In this document: piece by piece, positions 22,187 to 32,716 of the stretch
Layout: each line of letters starts with the position of its first letter
How positions within the stretch are numbered: the stretch's first letter is position 1
Assembly (NCBI GenBank): GCA_032622095.1
Contig: CP136068.1
Coordinates: 136,345,989 to 136,409,988, forward strand
Reading direction: 5' to 3'
Length of the DNA stretch: 64,000 bases
Origin: Siphonodentalium dalli
Lineage: Eukaryota; Mollusca; Scaphopoda; Gadilida; Siphonodentaliidae
Notes under the pieces: generated by a model
Seen by the model: the letters and a program-made list of their open reading frames with translations, nothing else
Told to the model about the DNA's origin: nothing
The model's database searches: none
Made by a program: the position numbers and the translations under genes

Positions 22187-23356
22187 AGCTCAACTTACTT
22201 TGTAAGTTTGAGCTATTGTCATGGGTTGGCGTCCGTGTGTCTGTGTGTCTGTCAACAATTTCCTTTGGCGCGGGCTACATGTCGTACCTTTGGTTTGATG
22301 TTTATGAAATTTGTCAAGAATGTTGACATTGACATGTAGATGGGAACGAGTCATTTTGGGGTCATTCGGCCAAAAAATCTGGCCGCTGGCGGCCATCTTG
22401 GATTTCAAAATTAAATCCATTGGCGCGGTCTACAGGTAGTACTGTTCGTCTGATCATCATGAAATTTGTCATGGATGTTAATATTGACATTTAGATGGGT
22501 ACGAGTCATTTTGGGGTCATTCTGTTAAAAAACATGGCCGCCAACAGCCATTTTGGATTTTACTCTTCGCATGACTAAATCCTTTGGCGTGGGCTGCAGG
22601 TCGTAGCTTTAGTCGGATCTTCATGAAATTTTTCATGGATGTTAACAATGAAATTTAGATTGGAACGAGTCATTTTGGGGTCGTTCGGCCAAAAAACATG
22701 GCCGCCAGCAGCCATCTTGGATTTTACTCTTTGCATGACTAAATCCTTTGGCGCGGGCTACAGGTCGTAGCTTTAGTTCGATCTTCATGAAATTTGTCAT
22801 GGATGTTAACAATGACATGTAGACGGGAACGAGTCCTTTTGAGGTTATTCAGCCAAAAAACATGGCCGCTGGAGGCCATCTTGGATTTCAAAATTAAATC
22901 CATTGGTGCGGGCTACAGGTCGTACTATTCGACTGATAATCATGAAATTTGTCATGGATGTTAATAGTGAAATGTTGATGGGATCGAGTCATTTTGGGGT
23001 CGTTCGGCCAAAAAACATGGCCACCAGCAGCCATCTTGGATTTTACTCTTTACATGACTAAAACCTTTGGCGCGGGCTGCAGGTCGTAGCTTTAGTCGGA
23101 TATTCATGAAATTTGTCATGGATGTTAACAATGACATGTAGATGGGAACGAGTCATTTTGAGGTCATTCAGCCAAAAAACATGGCCGCCAGCAGCCATCT
23201 TGGATTTTACGCTTTGCATGACTAAATCCTTTGGCACAGCTACATGTACATGTAGGTTAGACATTTCAATTAGCACCTTTCCTATTCCTTCATTTACTGT
23301 CAACCATTAAATTATTCCCTTACCTAAGTTGAGCTACAGTGTCATTGACACTTTCA
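22187..23356 (+). mobile_element. Hexamer tandem-repeat element, copy 1
   Basis: It begins with a hairpin AGCTCAACTTAC-TTT-GTAAGTTTGAGCT and a GTGTGTCTGTCAACAATTTCC lead-in, then has monomers of 153-166 bp. Monomers start at about 22,265, 22,418, 22,580, 22,746, 22,900 and 23,064, each opening (A/C)CTTTGGCGCGGGCTAC or CCATTGGCGCGG. It ends TAAGTTGAGCTACAGTGTCATTGACACTTTCAT, shared with the other copies. Monomers 1 and 4 end in ...GGATTTCAAAATTAAATCC; the others end in ...GGATTTTACTCTTTGCATGAC. The six units are therefore a trimer repeated twice (period about 481 bp). Each unit has a CCATCTTGG or CCATTTTGG core. No protein is encoded. The TE class is unknown. Confidence 0.75.
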
Positions 23357-23441
23357 TTCTTATTGGTGTGAATTAATCCGATAACCTATGAAAAACACAC
23401 TTCAATTAAGGAGACATGGTTATTGTTGTGGGGACAAAATC

Positions 23442-23582
23442 GTTATCTCCGGCAACATCGTGGGGTACATGGAGATTTAATACCTGTATGTCTCTTTTTG
23501 AACCCCTCGGCTCCGCCTCAGGGTTCAAAATCGACATCCAGGTATTAAATCTACATGTACCCCCGATGTTGCCGAAGATAAC
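23442..23582. mobile_element. 141-bp fold-back inside hAT-like element A
   Basis: Arms of about 65 bp: GTTATCTCCGGCAACATCG on the left pairs with CGATGTTGCCGAAGATAAC on the right, and the arms meet at TGAACCC..GGGTTCA around a CG-rich loop (about 23,507-23,521, CTCGGCTCCGCCTCA). About 90% arm identity by eye. It is probably a MITE nested in the larger element. Confidence 0.8.
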
Positions 23583-23730
23583 TAATAATGTTTCGACTAG
23601 TCGACAGCAAAATTCCGAGTCGATTAATTGTTTAAACCCTACTAGTATGGCGTACACGGGTTTCCTCCATCACATAAAACCAGCAATGTCGTTATATAGC
23701 CTGGCCCCAGCTGGCAGCTGCCAAAGCGAG

Positions 23731-25914
23731 TAGGGGTGCCACGATTAATCGTATGATCGATGAACCCTTGATAAAGCCGATAATTGATACCATTTCCGTC
23801 GTCGATTAATCTGCGTTATTTATTTTGGTAGTTGGAAAATGCCGGTTATTGTTGAATACCCTGATTGTTTTACACAGTTTAATATACAACATCATGTATC
23901 AAAGAGATTCGAGTCATTGTATATTCTTCAAATTGCATGGCGGCACTGCAGCTTTGAACTTATGCCGACATCGTTGTATATTTCTACAAGAAAGGCGGCA
24001 AGTGCTATGTCTTTGAAATGGGCTGTCTGTCAGTGAACTGAATGACCTCGCCCTTGAATCTCATTGGACCAAAGGGGAGTTGATTGACATTCTCTCGAAA
24101 TCAGGGAACCTACGGCATTTTAATCAGCGATATTCTCGGCGGTGTCATTTGCAGCAAGTACTAGTATACTTTGTTTGTATTTATAAGTATGCTTAGATGT
24201 TACTAGTACAGGCTATTGCTTATAGTGTGGTGACTGCTAAATGAAATTAACTATTTAATACCAAATACTTAACTTGTTCTGAGTCCTGAAATTTGCGGGC
24301 AGGGGCCCACCTTTGTAATTGTTATCCATGCTCTGAAAGTTCACTGAAACTTATAGTTTCCGTAACATTAGATTCCTTTTTAGCTCAACTTACTTTGTAA
24401 GTTTGAGCTATTGCCATGGTTTGGCGTCCGTGTGTGCGTGTGTCCATGTGTGCGTGTGTCCGTCAACAATTTCCTTTGGCGCGGGCTACAGGTCGTACCT
24501 TTCGTCTGATCTTTATGAGATTTGTCATGAGTGTTAACATTGACATGTAGATGGGAACGAGTCATTTTGGTGTCATTTGGCCAAATAACATGGCCACTGG
24601 CGGCCATCTTGGTTTTCAAAATTCAATCCATTGGTGCGGGCTACAGGTCGTACTGTTTGACTGATCATCATGAAATTTGACATGGATGTTAATATTGAAA
24701 TGTAGATGGGAACGAGTCATTTTGGGGACATTCGGTAACAAAACATGGCCGCCAGCAGCCATCTTGGGTTTTACTCTTTGCATGACTGAATCCTTTGGCA
24801 CAGGCTACAGGTCGTAGCTTTGGTCGGAACTTCATGAAATTTGTCAATGATGTTAACAATGACATGTAGATGGGAACGAGTCATTTTGGTGTCATTCGGC
24901 CGAAAAACATGGCTGCCAGCAGCCATCTTGGATTTTACTCTTTGCATGACCAAATCCTTTGGCGCGGGCTACAGGTCGTACCTTTGGTCCGATGTTTATG
25001 AAATTTGTCATGAATGTTGCCATTGACATGTAGATGGGAACGAGTCATTTTGGCGTAATTCGGCAAAAAAACATGGCTGCTGGCAGCCATCTTGGATTTC
25101 AAAATTCAATCCATTGGCGCGGGCTACAGGTCGTACTATTCGACTGATAATCATGAAATTTGTCATGGATGGTAATATTGACATGTAGATGGGAACGAGT
25201 GATTTTGGGGGACGTTCGGTCTAAAAACATGGCCGCCAGCAGCCATCTTGGATTTTACTCTTTGCATGACTAAATCCTTTGGCGCGGGCTATATAGGTCG
25301 TAGCTTTGGTCGGAATTTCATGAAATTTAACATGGATGTTATCAATGACACGTATATGGGAACGAGTCCTTTTGGGGTCAATTGGCCAAAAAACATGGCC
25401 GCCAGCAGCCATCTTGGATTTTACTCTTTGCATGACTAAATCCTTTGGCACATGTTTGACATTTCAATTAGCACCTTTCCTATTCCTCCATTTACTGTCA
25501 ACCATTAAATTATTCCCCTACCTAAGTTGAGCTACAATGTCATTGACCCTTTCATTTTTAGGAACCACCGTCAGTCCGTCGTACATTCCTACTTTTATAT
25601 TGCTTTTATGTTTGCATGTTAAATTAATAGCTACAAATATTATAACCATGACATCGCCGAGAACTGTGCTTGTATTGAATACATTGTGCTCATTAGTCAT
25701 TACCGGTGGTTTATGATGCACTTTATTAACACAAAAATTACATCAGCCGATGCCTCAAACAAGCAGCGATGGCAGTTAACCAGCATCCAGCCAATATGGC
25801 AATAGGCCATATTACGGAATACTTCTACTGATGTTATTATTATTATGTACGATTAATCGATTATAGTTGATTATTGACGACCAATTATCAAAATCAATAA
25901 TCGTGGCACCTCTA
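23731..25914. mobile_element. hAT-like inverted-repeat element B
   Basis: The left end TAGGGGTGCCACGATTAATC (23,731) matches the reverse complement of the right end TAGAGGTGCCACGATTATTG (to 25,914). The subterminal regions are rich in CGATTAATCG words on both sides. TAGGGGTG(C/T)NACGAT ends are typical of hAT transposons (established for the superfamily; assignment here is inference). No transposase ORF and no clear 8-bp target duplication (AAAGCGAG against TATATATA). It contains hexamer-repeat copy 2. Confidence 0.65.
24382..25556 (+). mobile_element. Hexamer tandem-repeat element, copy 2
   Basis: Same architecture as 22,187-23,356: the AGCTCAACTTAC hairpin start, six monomers arranged as two trimers (the CAAAATTCAATCCATTGG junction follows monomers 1 and 4), and the CTAAGTTGAGCTACAATGTCATTGAC-type end. 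Every monomer has a CCATCTTGG core. Matching order of monomer types in both copies shows that the whole hexamer was dispersed as a unit. Confidence 0.75.
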
Positions 25915-26214
25915 TATATATATTGTATATTGTGTTACTCAGCTCAATCAAATGTTTTTTTTTTAATTTAAAATTTGAAACGATATAAATATATTAAAAA
26001 AAATTTCAGGCACATATATAGATTTTTTACTATATATAGATTTTTTACTTTCAACCCTTGTTGGGACCCACCCACCCCGCGTCCAATTTTTTTTCCATTT
26101 TTTTTTGTAGCTCCTGGGGAGGTCGGGAAAAAATTTCAGGCACTTATGCTGATTTTTTTTACAGCGGCCATCTTGGATTTCAAAATTTGGAACCCGATAA
26201 CTGGACCACCCAGC
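25915..26214. other. Low-complexity flank with short repeats
   Basis: Contains T-rich runs and a 14-base direct repeat (TATAGATTTTTTAC twice at about 26,019-26,049). No gene. Confidence 0.4.
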
Positions 26215-27010
26215 CTGGAAACAAATTTGTTCACCCACCCCCCTTTTAACACTAAAACAGTGATTTGAGGGGGGTGGTGAATTCAGCTGTACATAGTGAT
26301 ATATGAATTTCTGTGCATATTATTTATCATGGATGTTAACATTGACATGTACCATAAATAGGAACAAGTCATTTTGAGGTCATTCGGCCAAAAAACATGG
26401 CTGCCAGTGGCCATCTTGGATTTCAAAATTTGCAACAAAATAGAACACAATAACTGCATGGAGTCAGTTTAGCAGTTAGAATTACATTATTTCTCTTATT
26501 CTAAGGTTCATTTAAGCCAAACTCATTGCAAAAAAAAACTTGCAGGAAAACAATTTGAGTTGCGGAAAAAATTGTTTGTTGGTCCCATGGACCACCCACC
26601 CCGGCATACGTGCCCGGAAAAATGTTTATCCCCCCCCCTGTTTTAGGCAGATTTTTCTGACCATTTTTTTACCCCCCCCCTTTAACACCAAAACAGATTT
26701 TCGGGGGGAGGGGCATTAACTGTAAACATCTGTTCCGGTATATGAATTTCTGTGCATACTATTTGTCATTGACATTGTTAACATTGACTTGTAAATATGA
26801 ACAAGTCATTTTGAGGTCATTCGGCCAAAAAACATGGCTGCCAGTGGTCATCTTATATTTCAAAATTTGCAACAAAATACAACATGATAACTGCCTGTAG
26901 TCAGTTTAGCAGTTAGAATTATATAATTTCTCTTATTCTAAGGTGTTTTAAGCCAAACTCATTGCAAAAACAGCCAAAAGACTTGCAGGGGAAAAAATGG
27001 TGAGTTGCGG
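26215..27010 (+). repeat. ~430-bp direct duplication containing a hexamer-type monomer
   Basis: Blocks at about 26,215-26,575 and 26,640-27,000 share a CCACCCCCC tract, TTTAACAC(T/C)AAAACAG, ATATGAATTTCTGTGCATA, AACAAGTCATTTTGAGGTCA, CATGGCTGCCAGTGG and AGCCAAACTCATTGCAAAAA. The middle is recognisably a monomer of the hexamer-repeat family (TCATTCGGCCAAAAAACATGG). The second block has lost the CCATCTT core (TCATCTTATATTT). Confidence 0.75.
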
Positions 27011-27585
27011 ATATACCGGTACATGCCTGGAATTTTGTTTTTGCCCGCCTAGGAGTTTACTCCTGCTCGCATTAATGTTTTACTTTATCGATGTACATGT
27101 ACATGTATGGTAAGATGTATTTCATCGAGTTACTGGATATGGATTTGGGGTTTTATATCATCAAAACACGTCATTGGTAGAGTGTCCCATATAGAATGAC
27201 CCATGTTTTTTTTTCAAATTCTCGAGAAGTGTCTGCAGTGAAAGTTTTACTGAATGAAACTTAAATTTACCCCGAAATTCCAAATGCAATCAACTAAGAT
27301 TGTGTTTTTCTCAAGAACTGATATCTGAATTTTCTCCGAACTACTGCCACAGCATACTTTAAATAGGCATTGCCTATCATATACATCTTCCATTGGTTGG
27401 TATAACTTATAAATTGACTACATGTACATGTACTTTTATCTAATTAGACTAGCCCTGGTGTGGAAAATTCTTAAATTTTATAGCCCGATGTGCTGTTTAC
27501 CTACGCCTGCACCGGGGTTTACTGTCCGCAGTTAGTATTCTAGGATGACCAGCATGTTAATTTTGTGAGGTAAATAAACTTAACA
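27011..27585. other. Unannotated stretch
   Basis: Holds an ACATGTACATGTATGG iteration near 27,095 but no gene or structured repeat. Confidence 0.4.
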
Positions 27586-27855
27586 AGAAAACCCGCGAAA
27601 ACAAAACAAAATCATATTTAATGTTTTAAGTTATTTCCTTCATAAAAAGGATCTTCGTGATAATGAACCCTCTCAATACTTTAGAATATAGAATTAACCT
27701 TAAAATAACAAAAACCTTCGGAATAGAGAACCTTCGGAATAGCGAACCTTCGGAATAGTGAACCTTCAGAATAGCGAACATTCAGAGAACCTTCGGAATA
27801 GTGGACCTTCGGGATAGCGAACCTTCGGAATAGAGACATGCCCCCAATATTCATA
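27586..27855 (+). repeat. 16-bp minisatellite segment, paralogue 1 (no insertion)
   Basis: A ~120-bp lead (AAGAAAACCCGCGAAAACAA ... TAGAATTAACCTTAA) followed by about eight copies of the 16-bp unit AACCTTCGGAATAGNG, ending at GACATGCCCCCAAT. The same segment recurs from 28,066, there interrupted by a transposon. Confidence 0.8.
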
Positions 27856-28065
27856 TTATATGCCCAGAGTTAAAAGGTATGGGCCCATAAATTTCAAAAA
27901 AATTTGCCCTTAAAATATTGAACCCCAAATTGGAGCCCGCACAGAACAGAACTTAAGTCAACTGTACCTGTGTCATGTCCCAATGCAGGAGGGTCCATAT
28001 ATACCGCAACATTCATATTATATGCCAAGAATTCAAAGGTATGGGCACACGTAATGACATTAAAT

Positions 28066-28271
28066 CTCAAGAAAACCCGCGAGAACAAAACAAAATCACA
28101 TTTAATGTTTTAAGTTATTTCCTTCATAAAAAGAATTTTCGTGATAATGAACCCTATCAATACTTTAGAATATAGAATTAACCTTAAGCAAAAACCTTCG
28201 GAATAGAGAACCTTCGGAATAGCGAACCTTCGGAATAGTGAACCTTCGAAATAGCAAATATTCAGAATAGA
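28066..28271 (+). repeat. 16-bp minisatellite segment, paralogue 2, left part
   Basis: Direct copy of 27,586-27,790 (same lead and AACCTTCGGAATAGNG units). It breaks off at GAATAGA (28,265-28,271), where the CAGGG-ended transposon begins. The array resumes with GAATAGA at 30,363 and continues to about 30,422 (ATGTCCCCCAAT). Confidence 0.8.
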
Positions 28272-30362
28272 CAGGGTTTCCGCCAGGGGGGCAATAAATG
28301 AGTCCGTATTGGAGAAACACATAACGCACTTAAAAGTAGCCATTTCCTTGCACCTGAGTGTCCCACAAAGCAATCCAAAGCTACATATATTATGCAAGTC
28401 GATCATTTCTGTGGGTGCATTAATTCTGTTGATGGTATACAAATAATTAATCATGTAATTACGTACGTATAAGACTGCCGTCTGATTGAAATATAAATAA
28501 CGAGCTACGAGTTACAGTGTTTACACATTTATAACTCAAGTTACAATAAGATATAATGAATATAAACACTAAAAAGCATCTACGCATTGACCAATAATAC
28601 CACGCAAGGAGAATTGAATAAATTATTTTTTAGAATTTCAAGTAGCGTCCGTGGAAATTAAACTGACAGGATTATGTACATGTATTCTGTCAATCGTAAA
28701 ACTCTTTGTGCGCTGTGACGTCATACTGCAGGGTTTGTCTGGAGTATAATTTTATAGCGGCGAAATACGAATGGTAGCGAAGTCTTTCACTCGGAACGCG
28801 TAGCTTGTTCAATAGTCTGTATAGGCCAACAACTGACGATCGACCGCAGCTATAGAACAGAGTTTTAGCCAACGTTTTATAATATATAATTGAGTTTCGG
28901 CTGGAAATGTGAACATGTGCGTCGTTGATTGTGCTTGGGGGCCCAGGCGGGACAACGAAACTATTATTGACTGTACTTTGACTTTATCTCCATATTGGGG
29001 GGGGGGGGGGGTATGTGTTTGTGTTTATTGATTGATTGTTTATTTGCAAAGCCGACATTTAAGTTGGAACATAGCCAAAACATATATATATACATATATA
29101 CACAGAAACAGTTTATACAAACAATTTATACGTTAACAATTATCATTATCATATTTTCGTAACAAATCCACCATAATACAATAACTGTACACAGCACTTA
29201 TACATAAGATTCATTAACAATTACCTTGCATAAGTATGCAATTCCCAATTTATGGATGTGTCGCATTACACACACACATATATATATATACACATACAAA
29301 CATACATGTATATATATTTCATCTGTGTATATAATATTATATTTAAGAAATCTTTTTCAATGCCAATTTAATAAATATGCTCAGTCTTTTCAGAACGCTC
29401 ATGTTTTCAAGAGAAAGTAGTCCATGGAATTTATTTCGGTTTGGTTTATCCCAATAATATTTTGGAATATATAATTCACGTAAGTTTTTTAGCTCTTGGC
29501 ATATGATCATAAAATGGTATTCATCACATGGGCTATTGCTGCACAAAACACAGTTTAAATCATTATTATCTTTTCCTTTCGTCCATCTATTCTTTTCAAC
29601 TGGTAATTTATGGTTTGATGTTCGTATTTTCAGTAAGAAGTTAGATAAATGGGCTGGCAAATATACTAGATATCGATTCATTTTTATCGAGTCCTTAATG
29701 TTGCTGTAGAATATTGCTCTGGTATCCTCCATGCGTGTAATATGGCTCAAATGAATGGTGTTGTCACTATGAATTTGCGCTATAAAGACAGGACAGGTTC
29801 CGTATTATTGTGAAATAAATCACTTTGGGATTTTGTTGAGTATGCATGGCAATATACGCATAATAATCAACACACGTAGAGAATCACATGTTTTTTTCAG
29901 GAACTTCACTGACATCGAACTCAAAACAAATGATAATACAGCAATAAGATAAATGATCAACATTGAGTAGTTTCATCCACGAACATCTCGTGCATAAATT
30001 GATGATAAAAATGTCCCGACTCAGCAATTGGGTGTTCTTTGATCCAATTATGTAATTGTACGATAGGACGGGGTCTTCGAGTCTGAGTAGTTTCATTCAT
30101 GGAATCCCGTGCACAAAAACATCCGTACTCAACAGTCCGGCATTCTTTGATGTTACCGCGACATGTATTACGCTGTATCTAATGTCGCTATTTGACCCGC
30201 TTTTTCACCAGTATTCTGTTTAACCTCCGAACTCCCGTTGCAGCCAAAATTTTTTTACGACATATTGCTACTGACATTTGGTACATGCATGAATCAAACA
30301 GATCATCTGCGAGGGGAATGGATCCGTGTGACAGACCCGCAGCCGGCCTGGCGGAAACCCTG
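28272..30362 (-). mobile_element. CAGGGTTTCCGCC-ended DNA transposon, copy A (non-autonomous)
   Basis: The ends CAGGGTTTCCGCCAGG (28,272) and CCTGGCGGAAACCCTG (to 30,362) are inverted repeats. The element is flanked by a 7-bp direct repeat GAATAGA, partly ambiguous because the target is a minisatellite. It aligns over its whole length in inverted orientation with 37,722-39,116. CAGGG ends with a 7-8 bp duplication suggest a hAT-type element, as an inference. There is no transposase ORF. A LINE fragment (about 29,022-29,745) interrupts it and accounts for most of the extra length over copy B. Confidence 0.8.
29022..29750 (-). pseudogene. 5'-truncated LINE: C-terminal part of reverse transcriptase ORF
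   Basis: A minus-strand frame of about 135 codons (29,750-29,343) has KIRTSNHKLPVEKNRW, then CVLCSNSPCDEYHFMIIC, a zinc-ribbon-like end typical of CR1/L2/Jockey-type non-LTR retrotransposons downstream of the RT. The frame is open and ends in a stop at 29,343. About 320 bp of 3' untranslated DNA follow, ending in a short ATCA-type tail (ATTGATTGATTG on the plus strand near 29,027). It has no real start codon; the copy is 5'-truncated, as is usual for LINEs. Position relative to copy B shows that it is an insertion in the CAGGG element. Confidence 0.75.
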
Positions 30363-30883
30363 GAATAGAGAACCTTCGGAATAGTGGACCTTCGGAATAG
30401 CGACCTTCAGAATAGAGGCATGTCCCCCAATTACACCGGTGGCGTAAACACATGTGCTAATCATTGTCGGACTATCGTGACTCTATCGGTACGGTTTACT
30501 CAAGTACGAGAAATACCTAATCACCCATAATGCATTCGCCCATTGGTCCACGCGTATATAAAATTACCAAAACATCTTACACCTGTGGCGTAAATGAAAG
30601 CAAATTTCAATTTAGGCCAAAACTTTGTCTGGATGGCATCCTTCTTAATTCAGATTGTTTGGTCTAACTGGGCTGTCACTCAGGTTCAATTAGTCATTTA
30701 CTTACCGGGTAGGACAATATAGTATCATCAGGGGTGGGGATTGTGGGGGCTGGAAATATCTACAGTTCACCTTGTCCTTAGTATACTACCATTCATGTGA
30801 AGCAGGCCCGTATAGAAGCGTCGTATATGGGCAGCACAAAAGGGGACGGGTAGCGGAGCGCGTTACAGGCCCCTGTGGTTTTT
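30363..30883. other. End of minisatellite paralogue 2, then unannotated DNA
   Basis: 30,363-30,422 continues the AACCTTCGGAATAGNG array after the transposon. The remainder shows no gene. Confidence 0.5.
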
Positions 30884-31886
30884 AGCTCAACTTACTTTGT
30901 AAGTTTGAGCTATTGCCATTGGTTGGCGTCCGTATGTGCGTGTGTCCGTCAACAATTTCCTTTGGCGCGGGCTACATGTCGTACCTTTTGTCTGGTCTTT
31001 ATGAAATTTGTCATGAATGTTGACATTGACATGTAGATGGGAACGAATGATTTTGGGGTCGTTTGGCCAAAAAACATGGTCACCAGCAGCCTTCTTGGAT
31101 TTTACTCTTTACATGTACATGACTAAATCCTTTGGCGTGGGCTACAGGTCATAGCTTTGGTCGGATCTTCATTAAATTTGTCAAGGATGTTAACAATCAC
31201 ATGTAGTTGGCCGGAACGAGTCGTTTTGGTGTTATTTGGCCAAAAAACATTGCCGCCAGCAGCCATCTTGGATTTTACTCTTTGCATGACTAAATTCTTT
31301 GACACAGGCTACAGGTCGTACCTTTGGTCAGATCATTATGAGATTTGTCATGGCTGTTGACATTGACATGTACCCGGTAGATGGGAACGAGTCATTTTGG
31401 TGTCGGTCGGCCAAAAAACATGGCTGCCAGCGGCCATCTTGGATTTCAAAATTCAATCCATTAGCATGGCCTACAGGTCTTATCTTTTGTCGGATCATCA
31501 TTAAATTTGTCATGGATGTTAATATTGACATGTAGATGGGAACAGGTAATTTTGGGGTCGTTCGGCCCAAAAATATGGCCGCCAGAAGCCATCTTGGATT
31601 TTACTCTTTGCATGACTAAATACTTTGGCAAGGGCTACAAGTCATATCTTTTGTCGGATCATCATGAAATTTGTGATGGATGTTAACAATGACATGTAAA
31701 TGGGAACGAGTCTTTTTGGGGTCATTTGGCAAAAAAGCATGGCTGCTGGTGGCCATCTTGGATTTTAATCTTTGCATAACTACCGGTAGGCCTTTCAACT
31801 TTCCACATTCCTAATCACTCCATTGACCTTAACACATGAAATTATTCCCTTTCCAAGTTGAGCTCCAGTGTAATTGGCACTTTCAT
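30884..31886 (+). mobile_element. Hexamer tandem-repeat element, copy 3 (five monomers)
   Basis: It begins with the same AGCTCAACTTAC hairpin and ends CCAAGTTGAGCTCCAGTGTAATTGGCAC. It has five monomers. The first fuses the start of a type-1 unit with the TTTTACTCTTTACATG end of a later type, so one unit was lost from the first trimer. Cores: most units keep CCATCTTGG; the first has CCTTCTTGG. It lies 23 bp left of the PIF/Harbinger-like element. Confidence 0.75.
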
Positions 31887-31909
31887 CAGTAATGTGTTTA
31901 CTGTTGTAA

Positions 31910-32713
31910 GGCCAAAATAAATTGAATGCGTGTTTCCGTTAATGAGCCCAAAAAAATATGGGCTGGCGGCTGCTGGCGGTAGGCTTTTCATTTTATTTTA
32001 TTTTTTCATTTTATTTTTGTATGGTCTCGTGTGGGCCATACCTAACCACCATCAATTTCATCAAACACCATACAATGACCCAGAGCAACTGATATATTGA
32101 GGGGAAACATATAAAACAGTTAAACAGTAGTCCGTATACTAAAATTACTTTAATAAACCTGAAACAGGCACTGCCTTGCCATGTGGCTTGGCCACAACAG
32201 GCATCAGTCCTGCATTGAAACAATTAATACAAATAGGGAAAACTGTCCTGTAATGTTTATTCAGAGATGTTTTTACATCCCATTGGGAGTCCTGCACAAT
32301 GGGCACAGGTATCAATGGCCCCAAGGGCTGCCCCATAATATCCCAATTCTATTGGAGACCGAGAAACAATATCCCGACGCACCACCATCCTTGCAGTCTG
32401 GTTATGGTCAGGTGGGAGCGAAGAGGAGCGATAACTTGTGATCTTCCAGTATAGCGTCCGGTCGTAATTTAACTTTCGTTTGAAGAGTGACGATGTGGCT
32501 TTGCGAAAAATATATAAATATATCAAAGATATTATTTATTTCAAGGTGAATCAGATAAAATGGAACCACGTGTACACAGTTTGGTTAACAGTGCGGTCGG
32601 TCGGTTTATAGATTGATTTTTTTTATTTAAAACCAATCAAATGAACTTGGGTCCGTGGGTTTTGAAGACGGTCGGTTGGGTTACAGGAAACACGCATTCA
32701 ATTTGTTTTGGCC
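31910..32713. mobile_element. PIF/Harbinger-like non-autonomous element
   Basis: Terminal inverted repeats of about 28 bp: GGCCAAAATAAATTGAATGC... on the left and its complement on the right, differing at one base (TAAATTG against CAAATTG). A perfect TAA duplication flanks it (31,907-31,909 and 32,714-32,716). A 3-bp TWA duplication with GG(C/G)C-type ends is characteristic of PIF/Harbinger. No transposase; internal ORFs are short and unrecognised. The intact repeats and duplication suggest a fairly recent insertion. Confidence 0.8.
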
Positions 32714-32716
32714 TAA

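Larger units (their letters stand above)
21079..23641. mobile_element. hAT-like inverted-repeat element A
   Basis: The left end TAGTGTTGAAACGATTAGT (21,079) and the reverse complement of the right end, TAGGGTTTAAACAATTAATC (to 23,641), are imperfect inverted repeats. Both continue into GTCGACTAGTCGA (about 21,110-21,122 and 23,595-23,607). Ends of the TAGGGTT..ACGATTA type are common in hAT elements; this is inferred from end similarity. No transposase is present. No 8-bp target duplication is visible, so the exact borders are tentative. A copy of the hexamer repeat (22,187-23,356) and a fold-back (23,442-23,582) lie inside. Confidence 0.55.

Noticed and set aside
22187-25556. CRISPR-like appearance of regularly spaced repeats
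   Set aside because: Units of ~160 bp without short unique spacers in an animal-type genome; a tandem-repeat transposon explains them.
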